64,000 nucleotides of DNA. It comes from Laspinema sp. D2d (GTDB taxonomy: Bacteria; Cyanobacteriota; Cyanobacteriia; Cyanobacteriales; Laspinemataceae). How positions within the stretch are numbered: the stretch's first letter is position 1; every line of letters starts with the position of its first letter. Position numbers and translations under genes: made by a program. Positions 26,301-36,958 of this stretch are shown here, piece after piece. The stretch covers positions 1-64,000 of the forward strand of contig NZ_JAMXFC010000005.1 of the NCBI RefSeq assembly GCF_025370755.1, in the 5' to 3' direction. The notes under the pieces were generated by a model that saw only the letters and a list, made by a program, of their open reading frames with translations, ran no database searches and had not been told where the DNA came from.

Positions 26301-28096
26301 CCAGTTCCTCCCGCACTCAGGGTCACATCTCCCCCGGTCCCCGAACCTGTAGACTGGGAAATTAACTCACGCGCTTGAATATTCCCATCGGTACTGGTGA
26401 GGGAGATCTTACCCCCATCCGCTTCTGCGGAGGTATCGATAGTAGTAACCGTAATATTCGCTCCAAAAATTTCAATATCTCGCCCTTCAGCGCGGATCTG
26501 GCTGGATGGATTCATCAAAAAAGCGCCGGTTCCTTCGTTGTCGGCATCCGCGCGAAATACAATGGGTTCCCCGGGGACAAATTCGAGGGAAACCCCATTG
26601 GCAATCTCAATATTATTCGTCGCTTCTAGGATGATATTGCCGCTTTGATTTTGAAGGGTTTCGGCAGAAATTGTAATGGTTTCCTCGGCAAATTCATCAG
26701 CTTCACCGGATAAAATATCCGGCAGAAACTCCCCGATATTGAGTGGGTCATCCTCACCATTAGAAATGATAATATTCAAGGGGTCAAGGAGCAGGGTTCC
26801 GGAACTGCCGTGAGTGGCACTGACATCAACGATGCCTTCAAAAATGAGGTGTTCTTTGCCTGAAACTTCTACAAATCCCCCATTTTGGGAGAGCGCTAAG
26901 GGGTTGGACCCTCCTTGGGCGCTAATGTTGCCATAGAATCCGGTGACGCGATCGCTCCAAACAATAACGCGTCCCCCATTCCCAGTATTTAGGGCATCCA
27001 CTTGAATGGTCGAATTGGGACTCATTAAAGTGCGATCGGCAGTGGGCAAGCGACCCCCGCCTTGGAAATCGCCACCGAGATAGACTTCGCCGCCGCCATT
27101 GCCGCCGGAAGCATCAATTGTCGAGGCGATCGCCCCAATTTTTTCCCCTAAAATCGTGACGGTTCCCCCAGTTTGCACCCCATCAGCAACGGAAATCTCA
27201 CCGCTGACAAGGGTGGTTCCGGGATCCGGGGACGAGGATAAATTGGAACCCGTCAAGGTAATCGTTCCATCGGGATTCACCACGGCACCTCGGGCGTGTC
27301 CCTGAGTGAGATTTCCTTGGGTGAGGAGTTGGGGTAACTGCAGGGGAGAAATTCCCGTCTCGGTGCTTGGGGCGATCGCCTGAAATTCCAGACTCAGCAG
27401 CATTCCTTCCTGAGACAAGCGGACGCGATGGGGTCCCGGGACACTAGCGAGGGTAATGTTGCCCCCAGCAGCGGTTAAGGTTCCCGTATTCAGGACTGTT
27501 CCCCCCATCAGGGTGATATTTTTCCCAAATCCCACGCTCAAATCTCCGGCATTGACAATACTTCCGGCCTGAGATTGAGTAAAATCAAACTGATTGGGGG
27601 ACCCGGTGAGGCTGTGATAAGAAGAGGGTCCCAATACATCAAAACTCGCTCCTGAGTTGAATCCGAGCGAGTTTGCAGTCGTGGCAAAAAAAGATCCCGT
27701 GAGGTTTAACTGAGCCGTAGGACCGAACAGGATGCCTGCGGGGTTGATTAAGTATAGATTGGAGTGGCTACCGCTGACTTGTAGCAGACCCTGAATCAGG
27801 GAAGGGTTCCCCCCGACAACCCGAGTGAAGATATTCTGAATGTCGGGATTCGCCAAAAAGTTAGCCGTTTGACCCGCTTCTAAACCAAAGCGATCAAAAC
27901 TGTGGAAGAGATTGGAGCCATCACTGGAGGGACTGCCCCCCTGGATATCAAAGCGATCGCCATCATGGGTAACTTGGGTCCCGGTTCCATCACCAGCGGG
28001 AAGAATGGATTGGGTCCATCCCACTTCTAGGAAAATGCCCCACCAACAGACTACGGCTAATAGGGTACTTGGGCCCATTACCCATGATGACTTCAT
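23339..28096 (-). CDS. Giant TPS-secreted protein with C-terminal CHAT protease domain
   Basis: The 1585-residue protein begins with a signal peptide (MKSSWVMGPSTLLAVVCWW...), then a two-partner-secretion (filamentous haemagglutinin N-terminal) domain with NLYLINPAGILFGP. Residues about 270-960 are beta-helix-like repeats of the type GDITT..L....G.GTGG.I.L.AGG. A Pro-rich segment repeats VAEPAPVP at about 1022-1092. The C-terminal 350 residues form a CHAT domain, a caspase-like cysteine protease fold, with His1428 in LATHGQF and Cys1471 in LSACRTA, both catalytic residues present. Export would need a TpsB/FhaC-type pore, not seen here. The start was moved to ATG 28096, which has AGGAG eight bases upstream and avoids overlap with the DUF928 gene ending at 28101. 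Confidence 0.88.
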   Translation of the reverse strand: MKSSWVMGPSTLLAVVCWWGIFLEVGWTQSILPAGDGTGTQVTHDGDRFDIQGGSPSSDGSNLFHSFDRFGLEAGQTANFLANPDIQNIFTRVVGGNPSLIQGLLQVSGSHSNLYLINPAGILFGPTAQLNLTGSFFATTANSLGFNSGASFDVLGPSSYHSLTGSPNQFDFTQSQAGSIVNAGDLSVGFGKNITLMGGTVLNTGTLTAAGGNITLASVPGPHRVRLSQEGMLLSLEFQAIAPSTETGISPLQLPQLLTQGNLTQGHARGAVVNPDGTITLTGSNLSSSPDPGTTLVSGEISVADGVQTGGTVTILGEKIGAIASTIDASGGNGGGEVYLGGDFQGGGRLPTADRTLMSPNSTIQVDALNTGNGGRVIVWSDRVTGFYGNISAQGGSNPLALSQNGGFVEVSGKEHLIFEGIVDVSATHGSSGTLLLDPLNIIISNGEDDPLNIGEFLPDILSGEADEFAEETITISAETLQNQSGNIILEATNNIEIANGVSLEFVPGEPIVFRADADNEGTGAFLMNPSSQIRAEGRDIEIFGANITVTTIDTSAEADGGKISLTSTDGNIQARELISQSTGSGTGGDVTLSAGGTGAITIQPGNLDTSSASGDGGTITLTTETGDITTGEMISKSDGEGTAGDIILSAGGTGAIAIQTGNATLDASSVSGDGGTITLTTETGDIRTRTLLANSGGAGTGGEISLNAGGEGNIIIQTGNSRIDASSVSGVGGTIDLNTETGDITTQDLSTNSSATPGTITLDASTGTLRLRGNINTNNLNVRANAIEATGNSSATGRGRLVIEPGSADRNIAIATPDSTLADDTLNLGDALLEALTNGFESIVIGNPESTGNITLYNGFDFNLPVTIAGGETLTGPNQNTTWTLTGPGRGTLSGYPNGMRFENIENLTGGSASDTFAFLDGARFGRIDGAAESDRLDYSNYTGEVTVNLPQNIATGTSGAFNIENVTLSPPPNQEDNFLTPVIKPAPKIDPLPLPPEAESTPETPTSEPTEPTSPDPDISEPVPVAEPAPVPVAEPAPVPVAEPAPVPVAEPAPVPVAEPAPVPVAEPAPVAEPAPVPVAEPAPVVEPAPIPVVVGPETQGGGGLPEPPIATPVPVEPAPLNVPSLTETGYPWTPSLGDRFMGSTGLEQRNEQAVSDILSQPAILQLNNRSDVDRLLDSGEIEQAIEMGDRVFSEDFEDYLGQNINLPYLSFEAIQNKLRDMENLTGKNAGLIYVFSRNEQLDLVLIPPIGKPIYKSVPEANQAVLFQEVERLQGEIGNVSKRRTTSYLAPAQQLYKWIIAPLEPDLKRLGIETTIFSMDAGLRMLPIAALHDGEQFLVEKYSLTLIPSLHLTDARYSNWKSTEVLAMGLSEFSDQYPLPAVPVELDTIVNHLWPGAAFLNEAVTLDNLQELRGQEPFGIIHLATHGQFNSGARDNSYLQLWGEKLHLDRMQQLKWNDPPVELLVLSACRTAIGDLEAEFGFAGLAVQAGVKSAVASLWYANDAGTLGLMSEFYQNLRSAPIKAEALRRAQIAMIGGTVHLENGALVGSFGNVELPPELSRLGNRELRHPYYWAGFTMIGSPW
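24826..25027. repeat. 24-bp tandem repeat coding for VAEPAPVP
   Basis: About eight near-identical 24-bp units lie within the CHAT gene and encode a Val-Ala-Glu-Pro-Ala-Pro-Val-Pro linker between the beta-helix and the CHAT domain. One unit is shortened by 6 bp, keeping frame. The high identity implies recent expansion and likely length variation between strains. Confidence 0.9.
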
Positions 28097-28100
28097 GCCA

Positions 28101-28895
28101 TTACTCCTGACTGAGTTGAGTCGCATCTACAAGGGGTTCGGTTGCGAAGTCCCCCAATTCCACAGAATCCAGAAACTGTTGCCAGCGGGCAAACAGGTCT
28201 GTATCCTCGGGATTATCCCGACGCATTTGAGCCAGAATGCTTAGAGCATCATGCCAAATCCCTTCACGGGCATAGATTGAAACCCGATTGCTGGGTGTGG
28301 TGGCATTTTTGAGTTCTAGGGCGATGGTTTCATCCGGTTCCACGCGTTCGATCCAGCCATCGACGACAATATCTCCGGTGCGATCGCTCGCATCGCAGAC
28401 CATTTTCAAGTACCAATGATAACTTTTCCCCGGATCTAGGGTGGTTGCATCATTCACAGGTAAACTGTGACTAATAATCCCCCCTTGGGGAATCTGGATT
28501 TTGGCTTGATAAACCAAATTCTCCTCATTTTCCCCCTCAACCAATTCAAACTCTAAGGTTTGGGGGCCTGAAGTGGGCACATACCAGTATAAAGTCGGAT
28601 TTGCAGCCAAGGTCAAGGGCATCGCATCTCCTGGAGTTAACGCTGTCAAAGGTTTTTGACCCGCTTGATAGGTTCCACAGCCTCTAGTGCCGCCTTCAGC
28701 AGTCCGTTGCGGAGCACCGCGATCGGGTGGGGTGAACGATTGACTCAGTAACCAAGGACCCGCAGGGGTTCGAGAGAGGGAATCGGGTTCAGTTTGGGCC
28801 TTCGCCTGCAAATTGAGGCCCGGACTCATCACCATTCCCAAGCATAACGCCACTGAAAATGTGGTAACTTGTTTTAACGATTTGTTCCAAAGCAT
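28101..28895 (-). CDS. DUF928 exported protein
   Basis: The 264-residue protein has a signal peptide (about residues 1-34, cleavage near QAKAQ) and then a DUF928 domain, a cyanobacterial family of unknown function. Matches include a leading RGAPQRTAEGGTRG, ALTP near residue 85, TLYWYVP, and HWYLKMVCD..DRTGDIVVDGWIER. It is the first gene of a four-gene minus-strand operon, 4 bp ahead of the TPS/CHAT gene. DUF928 genes often sit beside CHAT and CHASE2 genes in cyanobacteria, suggesting a shared surface system (known association, unknown mechanism). A GGGAGC ribosome site precedes the ATG. Confidence 0.9.
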   Translation of the reverse strand: MLWNKSLKQVTTFSVALCLGMVMSPGLNLQAKAQTEPDSLSRTPAGPWLLSQSFTPPDRGAPQRTAEGGTRGCGTYQAGQKPLTALTPGDAMPLTLAANPTLYWYVPTSGPQTLEFELVEGENEENLVYQAKIQIPQGGIISHSLPVNDATTLDPGKSYHWYLKMVCDASDRTGDIVVDGWIERVEPDETIALELKNATTPSNRVSIYAREGIWHDALSILAQMRRDNPEDTDLFARWQQFLDSVELGDFATEPLVDATQLSQE

Positions 28896-29852
28896 AATAC
28901 GGAAGCTCCCTTCATCTAATCAAATAATCGCGATCGCCCCTAACACCGACTTCCCCTGGGGGAAGATTGTCACGCCTGCTTTAATACGGGTAATAAAACC
29001 TACCCTTTCTGTTATGCCAATAATTATTGGTATCGTCAATACGCAATTTAGAATTTACAACTCAAGATAGAGGTAGAGTCTGTCCTTTTACCCTAACTCT
29101 AGTGTAGATCTCCTCCTTAAAGGGGTGTAAATTCTTAGACAAACCCTATTGGACTCGGTTCCAGTTTGAAGTTTTGACAAAACTTTCAATCCAGTGGCGG
29201 AAAACTTCATCAAGTCAGGGCCAATTGGCTCCCCTCATGATCCGGATTAGCGGATCCTGTAAAAATAGAGGGTATCCCTTCCCGTATGAACCCTCCTGCA
29301 CTCACTTGTGTATCAATAAAGTGACGAATTTTCTAAATCATTTGAGACCCACCCCAGAGACTCCAGGATAATTTCAATCCTATAAATCTCCACTCTCATT
29401 CTAACTCTTAGAATCGACTACTGGCTTCAGTATTTTTACGGATTTAGGCCCTTTTGGGGTGGAGGTTTCAGTTAAAAACCTAACCCCATCAATTCCCTCA
29501 CGGTTTAATTCTAAAAAACATTAAAACTTTAATAAATTTTGATAAAAATATGTTAAAATATGCCGAGGAAAGTAGTCCCTGCTGAACCCCAACACCACAG
29601 CTAACCCCGTGGGGTTCTACCTGAAACCTTGCCTGGTTACACCGATTCACTTAACAATACCTTCGCAAAAAAAGGAAGCAATAATGTAGTATAATTGTAG
29701 TAAATTATTACTACATTTGCTCTCGCCCTGAATTTCAAGAGTCTCACCAATTGGGGGGACGGCGAAGACTGAACTTTTGGCACAATTTTCTCCAGCCGAT
29801 GGGCGTTTTTAAGGGGAGAGAAAGGGGCATCAATTCATTATTTTGGAAGCAG
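28896..29852. other. Upstream region of the DUF928-CHAT operon, about 1 kb
   Basis: No convincing coding frame is seen. The part near 28900-29100 should carry the operon promoter. Around 29580-29640 there is a short GC-richer stretch with AACCCC/GGGGTT pairing, and at 29685-29715 an iterated palindromic site (separate entry). Confidence 0.5.
29685..29715. promoter_or_regulatory. Operator-like iterated TGTAGTA site
   Basis: TGTAGTA occurs twice in direct orientation (29685-29691, 29696-29702) and once inverted (TACTACA, 29709-29715), together forming a near-perfect palindrome in an AT-rich stretch. This resembles a repressor operator. The regulator is not identified, and the spacing does not give a clean NtcA (GTA-N8-TAC) site. 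Confidence 0.4.
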
Positions 29853-29898
29853 TGGATTAAAAAAGGGCGATCGGTTGCGATCGCCCTTTTTTAATCCA
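29853..29898. terminator. Strong bidirectional terminator of gap
   Basis: A perfect 21-bp inverted repeat with a four-base loop, built around a HIP1-like GGGCGATCG core and flanked by A6 and T6 runs. It lies 25 bp after the gap stop codon and fits an intrinsic terminator in both directions. Confidence 0.92.
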
Positions 29899-29923
29899 CC
29901 CCCAAAATTAACCGGCTATAGAC

Positions 29924-31252
<1,329 letters not shown>

Positions 31253-33010
31253 TTATTCAAAGCTAGGACCAGCGTCGATAATCTCCTGACTGGCGGTGGT
31301 AAAGCGTTTGAAGTTATCCACAAACCGGCGGGCCAGTTCTTTGGCTTGGCGATCGTAAGCCTCTTTATCCGCCCAGGTATTGCGCGGGTCGAGAATCTCA
31401 CTGGGTACGCCAGAAACGGCTTCGGGAATCAACATTTTGAAGACGGGATGAGGATGACAGGTGACGTGATCCAGTTCGCCACTGAGGGCCGCTGATACCA
31501 TTGCCCGAGTATATTTAATCTGAATCCGGCTACCAACGCCATAAGGACCGCCTGACCATCCGGTATTGACGAGATATACGGAGGCGGTAGCATTATGTTT
31601 CCGCAAACGTTCACCCAGCATTTCTGCATAGACGGTAGCGGATAGAGGCAGGAAGGGTTTTCCAAAACAGGCAGAGAAGGTGGCTTCGGGTTCGGTAATT
31701 CCTCGTTCTGTTCCGGCGAGTTTGCTGGTATAGCCGGACATGAAGTAATACATCGCCTGCCGGTTTGTCAGTTTGGCGATCGGAGGCAAGACACCAAAGG
31801 CATCCGCTGAGAGGAAAATCACCGCCGTTGGATGTCCGCCGACACTGGGAAGGACTACATTAGGAATATAGTCAATAGGATAGGCAACCCGTGTATTTTC
31901 AGTCAAGCGACCATCATCGTAGTCAGGATGACGAGTGACGGGATCAAGAACAACGTTTTCCATCAAGGCACCAAACCGGATGGCATCCCAGATTTGCGGT
32001 TCATTTTCTTTGGACAAGGCGATCGTTTTCGCATAACATCCGCCTTCAAAATTAAAGATACCATCTTCTGACCAACCATGTTCATCATCTCCAATCAAAC
32101 GACGGGTCGGATCTGCCGAAATCGTTGTTTTACCTGTACCGGAGAGTCCGAAAAATAAGGCGGTATTGCCCTTGTCATCCATGTTGGCTGAACAGTGCAT
32201 CGGCAGGACGTTCCGCTTGGTCATAAAGTAGTTCATCAAGGAGAATACAGATTTTTTGATCTCCCCGGAATATTTAGAACCGCCGATAATGACGAGTTTT
32301 TGAGAAAAGTTGACGACGATAAAGGCTTCAGAGTTGATGCCGTTGATTTCCGGGTCGCCTTGTAAACCGGGAACCGCGATTACCGTGAAATCTGCTTGAT
32401 GGTTGGCGAGTTCTTCCTCTGTCGCCCGAATGAAGAGTTGATGGGCGAATAAATTTTGTGAGGCATATTGGTTGATAATTCTCACGCCAACGCGGTAGTT
32501 CGGGTCGCATCCGACATACCCATCAAACAGATATAAGTCTCGACCCTGGACATAAGAAAGGACTTGGCGATAGAGGCGTTTGAAGTTTTGTTCAGAAATG
32601 GGAACATTGAGTTTGTTCCAGTGGATTTCGTCCCGGCTGTTCGGTTCATCGACGATAAATTTATCATTAGGAGACCGTCCAGTATATTTGCCGGTATTAA
32701 TACAAAGTGCGCCATTATCAGCAAGGATGGCTTCCGCCCGGGCTAAGGCGTGTTCGACCAAGGTAGGAACCGCGAGGTTGCGATAGACATGGCCGAGGTT
32801 TTTCATCCCTAGGGCTTCTAGTCCGTAGGTTTTGGGGGTTTGGTCATGTTCTAAGGTTAGGGTTTCTTTCATGGTGGTTAGGGCTTCGTTATAAGCCAAG
32901 GTATTCTTAATGGTCTTAGAGGCGGCTACGTCTTGATAGGTATTGCGGGTGGACAGGGTTGCTTCTTCCATGTTTTCTTTCGGGGATATGTTGTAGTTTT
33001 GACCGCTCAT
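31253..33010 (-). CDS. pckA: Phosphoenolpyruvate carboxykinase, ATP-dependent
   Basis: The 585-residue enzyme interconverts oxaloacetate plus ATP with PEP, CO2 and ADP. The ATP-type signature is clear: NTGKYTGRSPNDKFIV, the P-loop GLSGTGKTTIS, metal-binding and substrate residues in GDDEHGWSEDGIFNFEGGCYAK, and RVAYPIDYI. The first 50 residues are a family-variable extension, making it about 50 longer than the E. coli enzyme. It is transcribed away from pflB across a 1.5-kb gap. In fermentation it may run either to refill oxaloacetate or to form PEP; sequence cannot tell. A GAGGACC ribosome-site-like sequence precedes the ATG. Confidence 0.93.
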   Translation of the reverse strand: MSGQNYNISPKENMEEATLSTRNTYQDVAASKTIKNTLAYNEALTTMKETLTLEHDQTPKTYGLEALGMKNLGHVYRNLAVPTLVEHALARAEAILADNGALCINTGKYTGRSPNDKFIVDEPNSRDEIHWNKLNVPISEQNFKRLYRQVLSYVQGRDLYLFDGYVGCDPNYRVGVRIINQYASQNLFAHQLFIRATEEELANHQADFTVIAVPGLQGDPEINGINSEAFIVVNFSQKLVIIGGSKYSGEIKKSVFSLMNYFMTKRNVLPMHCSANMDDKGNTALFFGLSGTGKTTISADPTRRLIGDDEHGWSEDGIFNFEGGCYAKTIALSKENEPQIWDAIRFGALMENVVLDPVTRHPDYDDGRLTENTRVAYPIDYIPNVVLPSVGGHPTAVIFLSADAFGVLPPIAKLTNRQAMYYFMSGYTSKLAGTERGITEPEATFSACFGKPFLPLSATVYAEMLGERLRKHNATASVYLVNTGWSGGPYGVGSRIQIKYTRAMVSAALSGELDHVTCHPHPVFKMLIPEAVSGVPSEILDPRNTWADKEAYDRQAKELARRFVDNFKRFTTASQEIIDAGPSFE

Positions 33011-33499
33011 TTGTTGGTCCTCGTTCTTTACAATGCCAATAATTTGTGTTGTAACGATCGCTGCGTTTACGTTGGGCGTTAATCTGGCTACATTAGCAAC
33101 TATTTGGTTGTGAAACGTTTTAAGTTGTCCGCGTTTAAGAAATCTACCGATTTATTCTGATCCGGATGTTAAGCTGGTGCTTTTTGCCCTAAATAGATTA
33201 AGGACTTTAACGGATGTCTTAACACTTTAGTTTGTGGTCTGTTGGCGGGGAGTCTCATCCTGAGAGGATTCCCTTGATGAAAGCGTCTGAACCCTGGGTT
33301 TAAGCTCGTTCCCCTTTTCTGGTTCATGGGGACTGGGATGGCGGCAGATCGGACGTTCTACAGTTTAGAAGATTACGAAGTCTGCGGTTGAAGTTGCAGG
33401 GGCTTATCTGGAGCTTTCAAGCTTATCATAGGCGAATTAATGCCTTAAAATAATTACAAAATATTACGAAATTTTGGTTTAGGTTATGCCCTCGCTTCC

Positions 33500-33531
33500 C
33501 TGATAACCTTGGAAAGGTTATCAGCTTTTTT
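33500..33531 (+). terminator. Intrinsic terminator in pckA-pflB gap
   Basis: CTGATAACCTT and AAGGTTATCAG form a perfect 11-bp stem with a three-base loop, followed directly by CTTTTTT on the plus strand. No upstream plus-strand gene explains it. Confidence 0.85.
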
Positions 33532-34130
33532 AGAGAATAGCTAAAGGGCAATCTCCATCAGCTATGTAGCCACTATTGGGCTGAAAAGTTTGCAATTATT
33601 GTCACGCCCGGTCTTGATTAAATAACAAGGATTAATAACATTTGTTACATAAGTTTATCAAAAATCTCGTATAGGGCAAGTTTTTTTGCTAAACTTAGCA
33701 AATGTGTTTTTTTAGGGAAACAAAGAGTCACCCTAGAAGAGAGAGTATATTCAGGCGGGAAGGTTACGGGGGGATAGGCTTACAGCGAGAAGTAACCCGG
33801 GCCGATCGCCTCACACTCCCCATTGTTAAGATCAGATAGAGAACCCGGGAAGGTTAGTTCAGGATAGAATGGAGTGGGGAATACTACAGAGCCATTAGTA
33901 TAGAGTTCAGTATAGGATTTAAGATAGATGGAGGGTAAAGGACGAGAGTTGTACCCCACCCTTGTGGTAGAGTCGGAACCGCACGGGATGTTAGTGGCCC
34001 TTGGTCAGATACCCAAAGTTGAACTGCACCTGGATTTAGAAGGTGCGGCTCGATAGAGTACCCTAATTAGTCTGCGATCGCCAGGTATCCTTGGACTACC
34101 TAGCCTGGGGGACACGCAATACTTTTGAAG

Positions 34131-34167
34131 TGGCGATCGCAGATGACGCGGTGCGATCGCCATTTTT
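34131..34167 (+). terminator. Second intrinsic terminator in pckA-pflB gap
   Basis: TGGCGATCGCA and TGCGATCGCCA form a perfect 11-bp stem with a 10-nt loop, followed by TTTTT on the plus strand. It would end an RNA transcribed from about 33700-34130, or act as an attenuator ahead of pflB. Confidence 0.8.
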
Positions 34168-34570
34168 CACTGAACTACAAACCGGGCAGCAAACCCACGG
34201 CCACAGCTTATACTTTTAGGGTGAAAACTTTAAATTATTGATCGTTCATTATAGCGGAACCTTAAAAAAAATGCAAGAGTCAATTCCCCTTAATTTTGCC
34301 ATCCCTCCCCCCTCTAAATGTTAAACAATTTCAAAGAAAATCTAGGATATTTCAACAGGACCTTGACAATTTCGACCGCCTAGGCAGTGGCTGTGAACTC
34401 CCCACTCACCGCAACCATTACAGCCCCTCCAGACTGCCTCCAACTCCAGGGACTTTCTTTATTTTTTATAAAAAAAAGAATAAACTGAAAAGTAGATTGA
34501 ATTGTGCGCTATATTAAAAGAGTGGATAGAGAACAAGCAAAACGGTTTACCGATTAGAGGTAAGAAGACT

Positions 34571-36859
34571 ATGGTTTCCACTTCAGTAAAATCTCCCCAA
34601 GCGACAGAATTACCGGGCAAACAAAATGCCATTAGCGAGGAATGGCAAGGCTTCGTAACCGGCAAATGGGCTAAAGAAATAGACGTCCGGGATTTCATTC
34701 AAAAAAATTACAAACCGTATTCGGGAGATGAAACTTTCTTAGCAGAGGCTACAGAACGCACTACAACGCTCTGGAAGAAAGTCACCGAACTCATGAAAGA
34801 AGAACGCCTCAAGGGTGTATTAGATGCGGAAACGAAGATTCCGGCATCGATTACCGCCTATGGTCCGGGCTACATTGATCGCGACCTTGAACGGATTGTC
34901 GGACTGCAAACTGATAAACCACTTAAACGGGCGATCATGCCTTACGGAGGGATTCGCATCGTTAAAGCCGGGTTAGAAGCCTACGGGTATAAACTGGACC
35001 CGGAAACGGAAAAAATCTTCACCCAGTATCGTAAAACCCATAATGACGGCGTATTTGATGGCTATACCCGAGAAATGCGGGCGGCGCGACATTCGGGGAT
35101 CATCACTGGATTGCCCGATGCTTATGGACGGGGCCGAATTATTGGGGACTATCGCCGCGTCGCACTTTATGGCGTCAACCGTCTGATTGCGGACAAAAAA
35201 CATCAGCTAGAATCTTTGGAGTTTGATGCGATCGATGAACCCGTGATTCAACTGCGCGAAGAAGTCTCCGAGCAAATTCGCGCTTTGCAGGAACTCAAAG
35301 ACATGGCTGCCGGTTATGGATTTGACCTGGGACGACCCGCGAACACCGCCCAAGAAGCTGTCCAATGGACTTATTTAGCCTATCTTGCCGCCGTCAAAGA
35401 ACAGAATGGTGCAGCAATGTCCTTGGGACGGGTCTCGACTTTCTTGGATATCTATTTTGAGCGTGACTTGAAAAAGGGTACTCTCACTGAAACGGATGCC
35501 CAAGAAATCATTGATGATTTCGTCATGAAACTGCGGATGGTGCGCTTCTTGCGGACTCCGGATTACAATCAACTGTTTTCCGGCGACCCCACTTGGGTGA
35601 CGGAATGTATCGGGGGAATGAGTGAAGATGGACGTCCGTTGGTGACCCGCACCAGCTTCCGCTTCCTGCATACCTTATATAACCTGGGTGCGGCCCCAGA
35701 ACCGAATTTAACGATTCTCTGGTCCGAACGGTTGCCGGAAAACTTCAAACGCTATTGTGCGAAAGTTTCTATCGATACCTGTTCCACTCAGTATGAAAAT
35801 GATGACTTAATGCGGCCCACTTATGGCGACGATTACGGCATTGCCTGCTGTGTCAGCGCCATGCGAATTGGCAAGCAGATGCAGTTTTTCGGGGCGCGGG
35901 CAAACCTTGCAAAAGCCTTACTGTACGCCATTAATGGGGGGAAAGATGAAACCTCCGGCGAACAAATTGGGCCGGAATTTGCCCCAGTGATGGGAGAGGA
36001 TTTGGATTACGAGGATGTGGTGGCGAAATTCGATCGCTTCTTGGATTGGTTGGCGAAACTGTATGTCAACACCTTGAATGTAATCCATTATATGCATGAT
36101 AAATATTGCTATGAGCGGATTGAAGCCGCCTTGCACGATCGCGATATTTATCGAACCCTCGCTTGTGGTGTTGCCGGACTTTCGGTGGTGGCAGACTCCC
36201 TCTCGGCGATTAAATATGCCAAAGTCAAAGCCATTCGTAATCCTCAAGGTTTAATTGTGGATTACCAGATTGAAGGGGACTATCCCAAGTATGGGAACAA
36301 CGATGATCGCGTCGATGAAATTGCCGCTGATCTCGTTGAAAACTTCATGAACAAGATCCGCAAGCATAAAACCTATCGGAATGCGGTGCCAACCCAATCG
36401 GTTCTTACCATTACCTCCAATGTGGTTTATGGTAAAAAAACCGGGAATACCCCCGATGGACGAAAAGCTGGGGAACCCTTTGCACCGGGTGCGAACCCGA
36501 TGCATGGACGGGATACCAAAGGAGCGATCGCAGCCTTATCTTCTGTGGCGAAACTGCCCTATGAACACGCCCAAGATGGAATTTCTTACACTTTCTCGAT
36601 CGTCCCGAAAGCATTAGGAAAAACCGAAGGCGATCGGCTTACCAACCTCGTAGGAATTTTAGATGGGTACTTCCACGATCAAGGTCATCATATTAACATC
36701 AACGTCCTTGATCGCGAAACCCTCATGGATGCAATGGATCATCCGGAACAATATCCTCAACTTACCATTCGGGTCTCCGGTTATGCCGTTAACTTCATTA
36801 AGTTAACCCGCGAACAGCAGTTAGACGTGATTAACCGTACCTTCCACGAACGCATCTAA
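34571..36859 (+). CDS. pflB: Pyruvate formate-lyase (formate C-acetyltransferase)
   Basis: This glycyl-radical enzyme splits pyruvate with CoA into acetyl-CoA and formate under anoxia. At 762 residues it equals the family length. The adjacent catalytic cysteines are Cys426-Cys427 (GIACCVSAM), and the radical glycine is Gly737 in [10 protein letters not shown] near the C-terminus. [12 protein letters not shown] and [17 protein letters not shown] also match. I chose ATG 34571, preceded by AGAGGTAAGAAG, because the longer frame begins with a TTG and adds 23 non-family residues. The activase gene follows after a strong terminator-like hairpin. Pfl is oxygen sensitive and found in only some cyanobacteria. 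Confidence 0.95.
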   Translation: MVSTSVKSPQATELPGKQNAISEEWQGFVTGKWAKEIDVRDFIQKNYKPYSGDETFLAEATERTTTLWKKVTELMKEERLKGVLDAETKIPASITAYGPGYIDRDLERIVGLQTDKPLKRAIMPYGGIRIVKAGLEAYGYKLDPETEKIFTQYRKTHNDGVFDGYTREMRAARHSGIITGLPDAYGRGRIIGDYRRVALYGVNRLIADKKHQLESLEFDAIDEPVIQLREEVSEQIRALQELKDMAAGYGFDLGRPANTAQEAVQWTYLAYLAAVKEQNGAAMSLGRVSTFLDIYFERDLKKGTLTETDAQEIIDDFVMKLRMVRFLRTPDYNQLFSGDPTWVTECIGGMSEDGRPLVTRTSFRFLHTLYNLGAAPEPNLTILWSERLPENFKRYCAKVSIDTCSTQYENDDLMRPTYGDDYGIACCVSAMRIGKQMQFFGARANLAKALLYAINGGKDETSGEQIGPEFAPVMGEDLDYEDVVAKFDRFLDWLAKLYVNTLNVIHYMHDKYCYERIEAALHDRDIYRTLACGVAGLSVVADSLSAIKYAKVKAIRNPQGLIVDYQIEGDYPKYGNNDDRVDEIAADLVENFMNKIRKHKTYRNAVPTQSVLTITSNVVYGKKTGNTPDGRKAGEPFAPGANPMHGRDTKGAIAALSSVAKLPYEHAQDGISYTFSIVPKALGKTEGDRLTNLVGILDGYFHDQGHHININVLDRETLMDAMDHPEQYPQLTIRVSGYAVNFIKLTREQQLDVINRTFHERI

Positions 36860-36869
36860 TCATTTAAAA

Positions 36870-36908
36870 AACTAGAAAGGTGAGCCTTTAGCTCACCTTT
36901 CTAGTTTG
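36870..36908 (+). terminator. Hairpin between pflB and pflA
   Basis: A perfect 16-bp stem (AACTAGAAAGGTGAGC and its complement) with a five-base loop lies 10 bp after the pflB stop. A short T run follows weakly. It may partly terminate pflB mRNA, giving much more PflB than activase, or stabilise its 3' end. Confidence 0.8.
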
Positions 36909-36958
36909 GATGATGTCAAGATAAAGATTCAGCGTTCCCTTTATTTTTCGCCTTAACC

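Larger units (their letters stand above)
33011..34570. other. 1.56-kb non-coding region between pckA and pflB
   Basis: No protein gene is seen on either strand. The region should hold the divergent promoters of pckA (near 33011-33200) and pflB. Two strong plus-strand terminators (33500-33531 and 34131-34167) show that at least two transcripts end here before pflB, although no gene lies between them. The stretch 33960-34063 can pair over CCGCAC/GTGCGG and contains the hairpin GCACC...GGTGC. It may encode an untranslated RNA or a pflB leader. Confidence 0.6.

Noticed and set aside
29685-29715. NtcA binding site
   Set aside because: No clean GTA-N8-TAC spacing is found within the palindrome.
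33960-34063. 6S RNA, tmRNA, SRP RNA or RNase P RNA
   Set aside because: None of the conserved sequence hallmarks I know of these RNAs is present, so I leave it as an unidentified structured stretch.
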